From positions 56,280 through 120,279 of the forward strand of contig JAEWYQ010000038.1 of the NCBI GenBank assembly GCA_023395555.1: DNA of 64,000 nt, written 5' to 3'. Made by a program: the position numbers and the translations under genes. This document shows, piece by piece, positions 24,605 through 34,168 of the stretch (position 1 is the first letter of the stretch; every line of letters begins with the position of its first letter). The stretch is from Bacillota bacterium (GTDB lineage Bacteria; Bacillota; Clostridia; Lachnospirales; Lachnospiraceae). The notes under the pieces were generated by a model, which saw only the letters and a list, made by a program, of their open reading frames with translations, did not search any database and had not been told where the DNA came from.

Positions 24605-26203
24605 CTATATTTCCAAAGCAGGCAGGAATTCCAGACGCTCCAGACATACCATACCTTCTGAAACCTTGATTCTCACGGCACCTTGTCCTGCTGACAGCTG
24701 TGCCTTGATTACTCCTTCCCCCTCTCCTGTCCTCACTGGAACAGAGCTGGTGTCATCTGTCCTGCCGATTTCCAGGGTTCCTCCCGGATAGCCCGGCGCC
24801 AGCTTTAAGTGCAGCTCCATCGCCTGTCCCGGATCAGCCGTATAGCAGGCAAATTCCCCTGTCCCCAGAACCAGCCCGTAACGGTCCCATTGGGAGTCGA
24901 AGACGCTCCGCTTCTTTCCCGGAGCCTCCAGCTCCACCAGCTTCATGCCGCAGCCCGCCCGGTATGCCAGATCCCTGTCCTCTTCTCCGCAGCCGCTGAA
25001 GGCGATCCCCTTTCCGGGGCATTGGTCAAAATCCGTGGCACGCATGGTGAAGGGCGCCCGGCGCATCACATAATTGGTTACCTCCGGATGCTCCCTGCAA
25101 TTCTCCAACTTACAGTTCTCCAGATATTCATCAAAAATCTGCTGTGCCTTCTCAAATCCGGGATGGGCACCGCCTCCGATATAATCCAGAATCTTCTGAT
25201 ATTCTGCCGGCCGGTTGATGGAATAAGGAGAATTGGTACAATCCATCTTCTTCCAGGGCCAGAGATTATAGCCGATCCCTAACGATTCGGCCAGAGGATA
25301 GATTGCCGTATACCATTCATTGATATTCTCCCCGGATTCACCCAGCCAGAGGGGAATCCCCAGCTCCCCGGATTTATCAAGGAACTTCTGCAGGCAGGCG
25401 ATATCCGGTATCTCCGCATAACGGTGGAAATGCAGAACCATATTGTCATCAAATCTCTTTGTAAAAATACCGATATCCGTGGCCCAGTGAGCCCCTTCGA
25501 TACTGAACAGATGCTTCCGGTCAATCCTGCGGATCTCGGCAATGGCAGTCTCATAGAACAGCACCAGCCTTGGGATCAGATAATCAAAATCACCATGGCC
25601 CCCATTGGGAGGCAGGATCGGCTCATTTAACAAGTCATATCCTCCCACCACTTCCCTGTCCTTATAACGCTCCGCCAGCCTTTTCCACAGCTCAATCGTT
25701 TTGTTCCAGCTGTCTTCATCAATAAACAGACGCGGCACATCATCGATGCAGTCATCAATATTAGCGCCGGTCTGACCGCCGGGAGCGCCGTGCAGATCCA
25801 GAAAAGCATAGATTCCTGCTTCTTCGCACCAGGAGAGACAATTGTCCAGCAAGCGAAAGCCTTCCTCTTTGAAATGAACCCCGGGTCCGTCCTCCATAAA
25901 AAGCCGGTACATAAAGGGAATCCGGACAGAATTATAGCCCAGCTGGGCCAGCTTGAGAATATCTGCCCTGGTTATATAATTTTCACGGAAATTCCTCCAG
26001 AAGGCATCCGCATAGGCCTTGCCTGTCAGCTCCTCCACAACCTGTTCGATGCGCCGCGGCCTGTCAAAGCGGCTGCTGTGCGCCTTCCACATATAGCCTT
26101 CCTGCAGCATCCAATTACCAAGTCCCCAGCCTTTTAAGAGCACTTCCTCTCCCGCTCCGTTGTATATCCTTTTCCCTTTTGCCTGTAAAAATCCCTTAAT
26201 CAT
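24605..26203 (-). CDS. Glycoside hydrolase family 5 enzyme (exo-beta-glucanase-like) with C-terminal beta domain
   Basis: 532 residues from the ATG at 26203, which has GGGGG 9 bases upstream and leaves a 35-base gap to the LacI stop; the ATG at 26248 would overlap it without a site. There is no signal peptide, so it acts in the cytoplasm. The GH5 barrel shows LLKGWGLGNWMLQEGYMW, SVRIPFMYR, LDLHGAPGGQTG, acid/base Glu194 in DLLNEPI and nucleophile Glu289 in LWLGESGEN. The overall pattern resembles exo-beta-1,3/1,6-glucanase-type members. Residues about 400-532 form a beta-rich domain that may bind sugar. With the GH30 lipoprotein upstream, a beta-glucan is a reasonable but unproven substrate. 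Confidence 0.88.
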   Translation of the reverse strand: MIKGFLQAKGKRIYNGAGEEVLLKGWGLGNWMLQEGYMWKAHSSRFDRPRRIEQVVEELTGKAYADAFWRNFRENYITRADILKLAQLGYNSVRIPFMYRLFMEDGPGVHFKEEGFRLLDNCLSWCEEAGIYAFLDLHGAPGGQTGANIDDCIDDVPRLFIDEDSWNKTIELWKRLAERYKDREVVGGYDLLNEPILPPNGGHGDFDYLIPRLVLFYETAIAEIRRIDRKHLFSIEGAHWATDIGIFTKRFDDNMVLHFHRYAEIPDIACLQKFLDKSGELGIPLWLGESGENINEWYTAIYPLAESLGIGYNLWPWKKMDCTNSPYSINRPAEYQKILDYIGGGAHPGFEKAQQIFDEYLENCKLENCREHPEVTNYVMRRAPFTMRATDFDQCPGKGIAFSGCGEEDRDLAYRAGCGMKLVELEAPGKKRSVFDSQWDRYGLVLGTGEFACYTADPGQAMELHLKLAPGYPGGTLEIGRTDDTSSVPVRTGEGEGVIKAQLSAGQGAVRIKVSEGMVCLERLEFLPALEI

Positions 26204-26238
26204 TTTTATGTCCCCCTTTCCTTCAAGAGCAAAGCTGC

Positions 26239-27303
26239 CTAATTCCACAGCCTGGTGCTGTTTCTTATTACCAGCTCCGGCCGGATCAAGGTAGTCTTGC
26301 TGCTGCCGGTATCCTTGTTCTGAATCAGCTTATGCAGGCTGTTAAATACCTTCTTGCCGTAATATTCATACCTTGGGCTGACTGTGGTAATATGGACCGG
26401 TGTCATGGTGGTGATGCTCACGTCATCAAAGCCTGTAACCGCAATATCATCCGGCACACGCAGTCCTGCCCCAAGGGCGCAGTTAATTACCCCCAGAGCG
26501 ACATAGTCATTGATTCCGCATATCACCTCCGGCAGTCTGCCCTCTCCTAAGAGTATCTTCATGCTGTCATATCCGGCGCTGTAACTGAACACATCATTAC
26601 CCGTCAGCCACCTTACGGAAACCTCCAAGCCAAGTTTTTCTCCTGTCTCATAGGCACTCTTCTTCTTCAGCCAGGAGGGATAATACCGATCCCCTCCTCC
26701 CACAAGGCAAATCCTTTTATATCCGCAATTCTTCAGGAAGTGAAGCAGCTCCTCCATCCCTTTTTCATCATCCGTATAAATACCCCGGCAGCCAAACCTC
26801 CCCGCCTGGGCGCCGCAGGAGACAAAGGGAATACTTTTGGTAATTTCCTCAACCTCCCTGATATAATGATCCGAGAGGTTGATTTCATCCATCCTTCCGC
26901 CCATCATCACAATGCCGTCCACACGCTTTTCCTTCACAGCGCCCAACAGCTTTGACTCCAATTCATAGTCTCCCTTAGAGTTTAACAAAATGGTCACATA
27001 GCCATGCCGGGATGCCCACTTCTCAAACTCATAATATACATTGGCAAAATACATGTTGCCGATGTGGGGAACAATATATCCGATGGATTTGGTAAATCCC
27101 GACTGCAAATTCTGAGCAAAGGTATTCGGGATAAAATTATATTTTTGCACCAGCTCCTTGATTTTTTCCTTGTTTATTTCCGAGACATAACCTTTTCCTG
27201 ATATCGCCCTGGATACCGTTGCGGAAGAGACCCCTGCCTCCCTGGCTATATCATAAATTGTTATATTCTTCGGCTTGTTACTGTCTTCTAAAATGAGAAT
27301 CAC
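26239..27303 (-). CDS. LacI family transcriptional regulator of the glycan operon
   Basis: 354 residues starting at a GTG that overlaps the GH30 stop by 4 bases (GTGA). The DNA-binding part reads NITIYDIAREAGVSSATVSR and AISGKGYVSE, followed by a sugar-binding-protein-like effector domain (IGYIVPHIGNMYFANVYYEF, VTGFDDVSITTMTP). Because it is encoded inside the operon, autoregulation is likely. The LacI-type palindromes TGAAACCGATTTCA (42,848-42,861) and a related site at 42,786-42,799 beside the operon promoter are plausible targets (inference). Confidence 0.92.
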   Translation of the reverse strand: MILILEDSNKPKNITIYDIAREAGVSSATVSRAISGKGYVSEINKEKIKELVQKYNFIPNTFAQNLQSGFTKSIGYIVPHIGNMYFANVYYEFEKWASRHGYVTILLNSKGDYELESKLLGAVKEKRVDGIVMMGGRMDEINLSDHYIREVEEITKSIPFVSCGAQAGRFGCRGIYTDDEKGMEELLHFLKNCGYKRICLVGGGDRYYPSWLKKKSAYETGEKLGLEVSVRWLTGNDVFSYSAGYDSMKILLGEGRLPEVICGINDYVALGVINCALGAGLRVPDDIAVTGFDDVSITTMTPVHITTVSPRYEYYGKKVFNSLHKLIQNKDTGSSKTTLIRPELVIRNSTRLWN

Positions 27304-28880
27304 CGGCCCTTTGACAAAATAATAGTGGTAATGGACTGCTTTGCAGCAGTAATGCCCTCCGAATCATGATAGGCTCCATCCAAAACCTTGGCCAGATCAT
27401 TGTTTTCTGAGGTTTCATATACACATATACCAGTATATTTCACCGTCTGGGGAATATCAAGCAGAATTTTGGCGTTTTTCTCCGATTGATTGATCAGAAC
27501 CATCACCAGCTCCTCCTGCCCCTCTGCTCCGGTTCCGATAAAGGCCACAGGCCTTAATTCTTCGGCATCAAGACTTCCTGCTCCCTTACCGCTGCCTTCC
27601 ATTTCCACTCTTTGGTATCCGGGACGTATAAATTTAGTATAATTTCCATACCCCCACAGCCTCTTTAAAGGGTTGAGGGTTTTCTTCTGTTCGTTGATAT
27701 AGATCAGCCCGTCTCGATAGCCTCCGGGCGCCACAGCCACCCAGTTCTGCCAGGCCACCACATCCAATACCGTCAGATCCTCCTGCAGTACCTTGGCAAG
27801 GACAAAGGCAGAATCCATGGTAACGTCGGAGCCGTTGACCATCTCACACCACTCGCTCATTCTTAGCTTAACGCCCGGATAATTGGCATCCATCCACCTT
27901 TTAAAAGCAATCTTGGACGCCGTATCCGTCCAGTAGGAATGGTTATCTATGGTGTCAAAATGGCTGCTCAGCACGGTATCATTGAGCAGGGCGCTGGTAT
28001 AGGCAGTGGCCTGCCCCTTCCACTCCCCGCTTTCCGGTCCCGATAAAGCCACCTCTGAAAGTCCGGGACGCTTCTTAAGCTCCTCCAGGAATGCCCGGTA
28101 CACCTTTGCAATCTTGCCCGGTTCATAATGGCAGCCCTCCTGTCCCTCATACCAGTCCCACTGCGGTTCGTTGATGGGGGACACATATTTTACCGGGACG
28201 CCTTCTTCCGTAAAATGCTCTGCCACATCCAATACATATCTGGCAAAATCCCCGTAATTTTCGGGACGGATATTCTCCTTACTTCCTTTGGTAACCTGAG
28301 CCGTTCCGTTGATCGTAAGTCTCTCCAAGGGGCTGTTGCAGAACAGAACCACTTCCTCCGCCCCCAGCTCCACTGCTTTTTTCATGAACCAGACCGAATT
28401 CTTATCCTTATTCCAATTATAGGTAAAGGGCGCTGTCTCAAAGCTTTCCGCTCTCCGGTGAGGATCCCAGTAAGTACCCTTTCCGCTGTCCGCGGAGCCT
28501 GCACCCACATTATAGCGGTAGCTGGTAAGCCCGATGCCGTATTCCCGGTCAAAGAGAAGGTATGCAATCTCTTCCCGGACCTCTCTGCCGGTGTCCTTAT
28601 ACTTATTATCCCATCCTCCCACATACTGGGACCACCAGCAGCCGCTGGTGCCGAAGCTCTCTATGATCTGATGCTTCTTCTCCAAATCCACCGTGAAATA
28701 AATCATATCCTCCTCACCTCCTGCTGCACCGTCTTCCTGCTGCGACACGGTATTATCTGACAACTCCGATTTCGCCCCGTCATCCGAAGCATTTGAAAGC
28801 TCCCCTCTTCCACATCCAATAAAGAACCCGGCAATCAAAAATAAAAGACCTGCTGCCGCCATACGCCATCCTTTTCTCAT
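27300..28880 (-). CDS. Glycoside hydrolase family 30 lipoprotein
   Basis: 526 residues. The signal ends FFIGCG with the lipidated Cys at 23, and an acidic Ser/Asp linker follows, so the enzyme should be tethered outside the membrane. The catalytic domain has the GH30 pattern: QIIESFGTSGCWWSQ, SYRYNVGAGS, acid/base Glu238 in SPINEPQWDW and nucleophile Glu343 in LRMSEWCEM. A C-terminal beta side domain follows. GH30 enzymes attack beta-1,6-glucan, glucosylceramide, xylan or galactan; the subfamily cannot be decided by eye. It lies 16 bases after the permease pair, so it likely trims an oligosaccharide for import by them. Confidence 0.9.
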   Translation of the reverse strand: MRKGWRMAAAGLLFLIAGFFIGCGRGELSNASDDGAKSELSDNTVSQQEDGAAGGEEDMIYFTVDLEKKHQIIESFGTSGCWWSQYVGGWDNKYKDTGREVREEIAYLLFDREYGIGLTSYRYNVGAGSADSGKGTYWDPHRRAESFETAPFTYNWNKDKNSVWFMKKAVELGAEEVVLFCNSPLERLTINGTAQVTKGSKENIRPENYGDFARYVLDVAEHFTEEGVPVKYVSPINEPQWDWYEGQEGCHYEPGKIAKVYRAFLEELKKRPGLSEVALSGPESGEWKGQATAYTSALLNDTVLSSHFDTIDNHSYWTDTASKIAFKRWMDANYPGVKLRMSEWCEMVNGSDVTMDSAFVLAKVLQEDLTVLDVVAWQNWVAVAPGGYRDGLIYINEQKKTLNPLKRLWGYGNYTKFIRPGYQRVEMEGSGKGAGSLDAEELRPVAFIGTGAEGQEELVMVLINQSEKNAKILLDIPQTVKYTGICVYETSENNDLAKVLDGAYHDSEGITAAKQSITTIILSKGR

Positions 28881-28896
28881 CTCTGCCTCCTGTATT

Positions 28897-29898
28897 CTAT
28901 CCTACCAAACCGGAATTCTCCAGATTCTCCACCAGCCATTTCTGTGCGCCAAAATAAACCAGCAGCAAGGGCGCCAGGAATATCAGCACCGCCGCCTGTT
29001 TGATGGCATCAAAGGCAAAATCCGTTGCCAGCGGCACCTTGAACCATACCTTTACCGCATTGAGAATGAACTGTTTGTTAGGCGCGGAGAAGGTTCTGGC
29101 AAGAATTGAGCTTAGATAAGGGCCGTCCTTATGAAAATAGCTGGTATAATAAGTATCTCCGTAATTCCATACAAAGGAAAGGATCGCCACTGTCGAAATA
29201 GCCGGAAGCGCATTGGGCACCATGATCTTAAAATAAGTTCTGTGAAAGCCGCAGCCGTCAATCAGCGCCGCTTCCTCCAGCTCCTGGGGTATATTCTTGA
29301 AGAACTGGCTGAAGATGAAGATAAAGAGGCTCTGCTGGACACCGAAGCCCAGGACGGCAATCATCACCAGGGTAATGGGCTGGTTGATGAGATTCACCTC
29401 TCCCGCCGGGATAAGAAGCTTTAGCAGTCCGAAGGCATTAAAATGGGTGTAATAAATATACTGGGCCAGCAGAAGGGATTGCCTGGGTATTAAAAACACC
29501 AGTATTACTAAAAAGAACACAAAACGGTGCCCGAAGAACCTGACCCTGGCCAGGGAATAGCCTGCCATGGCGGAGAAGAAGATCTGGACCGCCATAATGA
29601 AGCCTGCATACAAGATGGACTTTGCCATGGTCAGAAAGCCCTCCGGCATACTGAAGCGTACGGCGGCCTTGAAGCTGGTGACGGAGAACTTCAGGGGAAG
29701 CCAGATCACATTGGGATTGCCCAGGTCTTCCATATTGGAAAATATCGTGGGGATCAGCTGGAGCACCGGATACAGAATGGTAAAGCACAGGCCCGTGATG
29801 ATGCAGAACAAAAACACGGACTGCACCGCTTTTTTTACCTTCTTCTGAAACAGATATACTTCTAATCCCGGGGAGCTTTTATTCAGCTTATTTCTCAT
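28897..29898 (-). CDS. Carbohydrate ABC transporter permease (MalG type)
   Basis: 333 residues with six predicted membrane helices. The cytoplasmic coupling loop contains EEAALIDGCGFHRTYFKIMV, the EAA motif that docks on the importer ATPase. It overlaps the 3' end of the partner permease gene by 11 bases. Together they form the second permease pair in the operon. No ATPase is encoded nearby, as is usual where a shared MsmX-type ATPase energises many sugar importers. Confidence 0.9.
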   Translation of the reverse strand: MRNKLNKSSPGLEVYLFQKKVKKAVQSVFLFCIITGLCFTILYPVLQLIPTIFSNMEDLGNPNVIWLPLKFSVTSFKAAVRFSMPEGFLTMAKSILYAGFIMAVQIFFSAMAGYSLARVRFFGHRFVFFLVILVFLIPRQSLLLAQYIYYTHFNAFGLLKLLIPAGEVNLINQPITLVMIAVLGFGVQQSLFIFIFSQFFKNIPQELEEAALIDGCGFHRTYFKIMVPNALPAISTVAILSFVWNYGDTYYTSYFHKDGPYLSSILARTFSAPNKQFILNAVKVWFKVPLATDFAFDAIKQAAVLIFLAPLLLVYFGAQKWLVENLENSGLVG

Positions 29899-30793
29899 AT
29901 CTTTTTACCGCCTTTCTCAATACCAGCATAGCGATTCCCAATACCAGAAGAACATTGAAGATATACACTACCGACAGGGCCGAGCCCGTGCCGATTTTGC
30001 TCTTCTCAAAGGCGAAGCTGTAGGCCTCCTCGGATATGGGCGAGGCCAGGAACCGGTCCACTATGGTATATATGGTTACAAACAGGGTTATATGCATAAT
30101 GGAAGGTATGGTGACCTTCCAGAAGGTCTCGTAGGCCGTCGCGCCTTCGATCTTCGCCACCTCATAAAGGCTTGGGCTGACAGACTGCAGTCCGGCCAGG
30201 TAGATCAGCGTCTGAACCCCGGACTGGGACAGTACATCAAAGATCTTATCCACATAGCCAATCACCGGAAGCAGAATGCTTAAGGGAATATCCGTGTACC
30301 TCATCAGCATAATGCTGATATAGCTCTCACTGAACAGCCCCGTGCTTTCCTGCGCCCACTCCCCTCCGGTAGTGATGGCAAGCATATCCATTACCACCTC
30401 CAGGCCAAAGATAATGGGAAGGAAATAGATAACCCGCACAATTCCCCTGCCCTTAAACTTTAAGTTAGCCAGCAGCGCCATAAAGAGGCTGAATATTACA
30501 ATCAACGGGACATTGGTCAGAATCTCCAGGTTCTGGTCGGCAAAAAGTCTTGCCATGGGCTGGGCGGCGGTTGTGACCTCACTCCGGAACAAATCAATGT
30601 AATTCTGGATCCCGTTGAAACTGAATTTCATTCCTCCCGTATCATTGACACTGACCTTGTGAAAGGAATAATACACCGTATTGAACAAGGGAATGGCAAA
30701 GCACAGGAAGAAGCCCAGGAGAAACGGCAGCACATACAGGAAGCCGTTAATTTTTCTTTTGGTCTTGTATTTTATGGTAAAATTTCTTCTCAT
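29888..30793 (-). CDS. Sugar ABC transporter permease (MalF/UgpA type)
   Basis: 301 residues, six predicted membrane helices, starting with a basic cytoplasmic segment (FTIKYKTKRKINGFLYVLPF). The coupling motif reads YEVAKIEGATAYETFWKVTI. It is the partner of the overlapping MalG-type gene and lies 12 bases after the DUF5696-like gene. That this pair is separate from the LplB/LplC-like pair further upstream in the operon implies two translocation channels or a change of subunits for different oligosaccharides. Confidence 0.9.
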   Translation of the reverse strand: MRRNFTIKYKTKRKINGFLYVLPFLLGFFLCFAIPLFNTVYYSFHKVSVNDTGGMKFSFNGIQNYIDLFRSEVTTAAQPMARLFADQNLEILTNVPLIVIFSLFMALLANLKFKGRGIVRVIYFLPIIFGLEVVMDMLAITTGGEWAQESTGLFSESYISIMLMRYTDIPLSILLPVIGYVDKIFDVLSQSGVQTLIYLAGLQSVSPSLYEVAKIEGATAYETFWKVTIPSIMHITLFVTIYTIVDRFLASPISEEAYSFAFEKSKIGTGSALSVVYIFNVLLVLGIAMLVLRKAVKRYEK

Positions 30794-30805
30794 CCCGCAT
30801 TCCTC

Positions 30806-33448
30806 CTAATTTCCTGAAATTCGATACGAAAGAGCAGACAACTCACTGCCCTCCACTGTTACAGGATGCAGGTTATAATTTGTGATAACCGATATCCCCG
30901 AAGCATACTCGCTTAAAAACACATTTTCCGCAAGGATACTGTGATTTGTTATCTCCATGGTGCCGATTTGATCCCAGGCCTCCCTGCACTCCGCGTATAC
31001 CTGGCTGATGATGTCCTTCTGCTTCTGAAATTCCGTGGCATAATAATAGGAATACGCCGTTTGCTGCAGAACATCACTGCTCTTGGCGGTCAGGGTAAAC
31101 TTAGGGATCACCCCCAGCTCCACCGCCTGCAGAACATAATAGGAATAACTGCGGGAGGACATATTTACATTCTCCGTGGTGGTCTGTATGATTCCGTTCA
31201 TAACAAGCTGCCGGAAGGGAATTGTGGTATCCATTGTTGCATAACCGCTGCTTTCCCTGGAAATATCCTCCGCATAGGAGCCGTATACCAGATTCTTCAT
31301 CATGGGATTACTCAGGGACAGCTCATGACTTTCGGCAAGCTTCTGCAGATTCCGGTCTGCAATTTCCGCCGCCTGATAGATGGAGATATTTTGGTTAAAC
31401 CGGTAATCCGCCGGATTCATGCCTGCCAGGCCGGAAATGGCAAGCTTCGGGTAATCTTTGGCTTCCTTCAGGAAGCGGTCCACCACCCCGTCCAGATATC
31501 TGGGCGAAAGCAGATAATAAAAATTTGCCTCTGCGCCGGCAATGCCCCTCAAAACCCCAAGAGAGGGAAGATAACGGTAGAAAGATGCCGGGAAATTGGA
31601 ATAATCATAGATGGCGTGCCTCCTGGCCGAAAAACCATTGCCTTTATCATATACCTTTTCCAGAGGGGCATCAAAAAACAGCTCATCCCCCTTCTTTGCA
31701 ACCAGTTCCCTCAGGGACTGCAGCTCCTTTGCGCTGCCGTTGGCAGCTACGGTATCCGCCCTGTTGTTCAGCTTATTTTCAAAGCCCCCGTTAAAAAAGC
31801 CGGTATACTTCAGAACTAAGTTCCTATCCCCAAGATAGTCTATGATTTCCTTCATCTCCCCGTAAGTCGTCATGGAATAGCGGGAGGTATAGGGTATCCC
31901 AAGAAATCTCTCCGTCAGAGACACCGTCCCCAGAAAATCCAGGTACAGCTTCGGCTGACTCGGATAGGAAGCCTCTGTCCTATCCCATTCCTTCATCAGA
32001 TATTCCCTGTATGCTTTCGCCATATCAAAATAAGTCACCTTGCCGGGAAAGAACTTGTAGCGGATGGTATAATCCACCTGCTGCATTCCCGAATCCGCCA
32101 GATAGGTGGCTGGATTGTCACTGTATGGCCCATATACCTTCACGCTGCTGTACTGGGTCACATCATAGGAGGCATAGGCCTTATTGTAGGCGGAAGGGCT
32201 CTCCTTATCCGTGGACGCCAGCTTTACATTAATGTAAGAGGTCTCCGCCCCTTTCTCAATAATCGCCAGAAAGCCGTTGTCCGAATTCCCCGCTTCTCCG
32301 TAGATCATTCCAAATAGGGGCATCATCAGCTCTTCTGCGTATTCGGGAGCAAAATAATAGTCCTTCAACAGATCATTGTCATATACCGGCCTGATATAAT
32401 CCGGCACGGCAGAGGTAAAGGTATTAAAGCGAAACAGCGCTCCGGCCCCGTCGGGAACCAATATGTAACCGTCTTCGTAATCCTTGGCCGGTGCGGTTCC
32501 AAAATTAGGGAGCACCTTAATATTCTGAATCATATAGTAGTCATTAAAGCTTTTCATCTCCTGCACGGGCACTCTTACTATGAAGTCCTCCCCGTCCAAT
32601 ACAGCCTCCGCTACTATCTTAAATTTTGCCGGCTCCGCGAAGGTTACCGTAAGCCCCATGGCCTCACTGTCCTCGATCAGCATATCCCTGGTATAGCCCA
32701 GCAGGCCTGCCAGGGTAATCAAAAGCTTTACCGCGCTTCTGGGAGGAGTGCCGGTATAGGATACGGCATAGCACTCTTGTGCAATACTTCTTTTATAAAG
32801 GAGCTCCAGGGTCATCTTATATTTATCCCCTGCCGCCTTATCAATCACTTCCGTGTCAACCAGACGGGCAATTCCCTCCAGGAAGAACTGCTCAAACCGC
32901 TCGACGGACATTTTCTGGGGATAGTATTCATTAAAGCGTCCCGAATCCCCCTCATTCATATCCAGGGTGAGCCTCACTCCATTCTCTATCCGGTTCAGCA
33001 CATAGCTTCCCAGCTCTGTGCAGTAGGTATAGGAATCCCATTCGTAAAGATTGTTATCCTCTCCCAGATAGGAAAGGGTCAAAAGCGCCAGCTCGGATGC
33101 CTGTGACGCACCCTTTACAGCAGAATATAGGGTCTTTCCCGTATTCTTATCCTCCACCTTCAGGCTCATGGTGGAGCTGTTGATGTACAGCCGTTTGCCG
33201 GAGCTTTCCGCTACCAGGACTTCTCCTGCATCATGGGCTATTTCCTCCCCGGCCGGAGCCAGTAATACCTCTTCCGGCAAGGGAATGGAATTGGCCCTTA
33301 CCAAAAGAATGGGGATTGAATACAGAAGACCTGCCAGCAGGCAGAACGCCCCTATGGTTGCAATCAGCTTAGCGACAAAATGCCTCTCATATATTTTACG
33401 GATTCTCCCCCTTATCCTGTCAATTCTATGTTTTATTCCTTCCTTCAT
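30806..33448 (-). CDS. Large membrane-anchored extracytoplasmic protein (DUF5696-like)
   Basis: 880 residues. One membrane helix near residues 24-52 (AKLIATIGAFCLLAGLLYSI) follows a basic cytoplasmic tail, so some 820 residues lie outside. The body contains YEDGYILVPDGAGALFRFNT and TYFDMAKAYREYLMKEW, with a barrel-like half that resembles distant glycosidases. I assign it to the DUF5696 type, known next to sugar permeases in Firmicutes; no function is established. Possible roles are a glycosidase of unusual type or a substrate receptor for the flanking importers. It is tightly packed between the YIP1 and MalF-type genes. Confidence 0.8.
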   Translation of the reverse strand: MKEGIKHRIDRIRGRIRKIYERHFVAKLIATIGAFCLLAGLLYSIPILLVRANSIPLPEEVLLAPAGEEIAHDAGEVLVAESSGKRLYINSSTMSLKVEDKNTGKTLYSAVKGASQASELALLTLSYLGEDNNLYEWDSYTYCTELGSYVLNRIENGVRLTLDMNEGDSGRFNEYYPQKMSVERFEQFFLEGIARLVDTEVIDKAAGDKYKMTLELLYKRSIAQECYAVSYTGTPPRSAVKLLITLAGLLGYTRDMLIEDSEAMGLTVTFAEPAKFKIVAEAVLDGEDFIVRVPVQEMKSFNDYYMIQNIKVLPNFGTAPAKDYEDGYILVPDGAGALFRFNTFTSAVPDYIRPVYDNDLLKDYYFAPEYAEELMMPLFGMIYGEAGNSDNGFLAIIEKGAETSYINVKLASTDKESPSAYNKAYASYDVTQYSSVKVYGPYSDNPATYLADSGMQQVDYTIRYKFFPGKVTYFDMAKAYREYLMKEWDRTEASYPSQPKLYLDFLGTVSLTERFLGIPYTSRYSMTTYGEMKEIIDYLGDRNLVLKYTGFFNGGFENKLNNRADTVAANGSAKELQSLRELVAKKGDELFFDAPLEKVYDKGNGFSARRHAIYDYSNFPASFYRYLPSLGVLRGIAGAEANFYYLLSPRYLDGVVDRFLKEAKDYPKLAISGLAGMNPADYRFNQNISIYQAAEIADRNLQKLAESHELSLSNPMMKNLVYGSYAEDISRESSGYATMDTTIPFRQLVMNGIIQTTTENVNMSSRSYSYYVLQAVELGVIPKFTLTAKSSDVLQQTAYSYYYATEFQKQKDIISQVYAECREAWDQIGTMEITNHSILAENVFLSEYASGISVITNYNLHPVTVEGSELSALSYRISGN

Positions 33449-33529
33449 ACCTGCACCGCCTTCCTACCCGAAGCATTCATAATGCATCCTCCCTTCTGCC
33501 GCCGGGCGGCAATTGATTTCCCAACGTAT

Positions 33530-34168
33530 TCATCCGTTCATTCTCCTCATTCCCTCCTGCACCACACTCAAGATAAAGTAATACATACGCTCTAGCAAGG
33601 AAAAGAACAGAATTCCCAGAAATACGATGATAAAAGCAGCCACAGCCGTTGCCAGCAGGGTCTTGATATTTCCTGCAAAGGAGTACTCATGTATAATACA
33701 GAGTCCGGCAAGAAGTACAAATACGAACCAGGCTATCCCAATTCCCTGCACGGACCGCAGAATAATCACCTCTTCCTCTATGACAAAATTGCTGACAAAT
33801 ACCGTTACCCCGCCCATGATCAGCATGGGCAGAAGGGAATAGCAGATCACGGTGTAAATATCCTTCATGCTTCCCTTTCCGTTAAAGAGGGTGGTAATGG
33901 TCCAATTGCTGACGGTAAAAAGCAGAAAAATGGACAGGGAGGAGATAAAGATGGATATGCTGTTCATTTGATAAACCGGATTCAGATTCATGACAAAACC
34001 CGTATACTGGTAGGATATGCACTGCATGATCCCATACAATACAAGGATTGCCGTAGCCAGCTTCAGGCTCCCCTTCTCCCTGTACTTAATCTCATAGAAA
34101 CCGTCAAAGGGATGGAACAGTGCATACCGCAGATAATACAGCTTTTCTTTCCTTTTTTCATTTTTCAC
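33530..34168 (-). CDS. YIP1 family integral membrane protein
   Basis: 212 residues with five predicted membrane helices. The N-terminal LRYALFHPFDGFYEIKYREK and the NGKGSMKDIYTVICYSLLPM motif are typical of bacterial YIP1-like proteins. The start overlaps the end of the NHL/TPR gene by 11 bases. Eukaryotic relatives act in vesicle traffic; the bacterial role is unknown. Its fixed place beside the NHL/TPR and DUF5696-like proteins in a sugar import operon suggests a membrane scaffold or accessory subunit (inference). Confidence 0.85.
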   Translation of the reverse strand: MKNEKRKEKLYYLRYALFHPFDGFYEIKYREKGSLKLATAILVLYGIMQCISYQYTGFVMNLNPVYQMNSISIFISSLSIFLLFTVSNWTITTLFNGKGSMKDIYTVICYSLLPMLIMGGVTVFVSNFVIEEEVIILRSVQGIGIAWFVFVLLAGLCIIHEYSFAGNIKTLLATAVAAFIIVFLGILFFSLLERMYYFILSVVQEGMRRMNG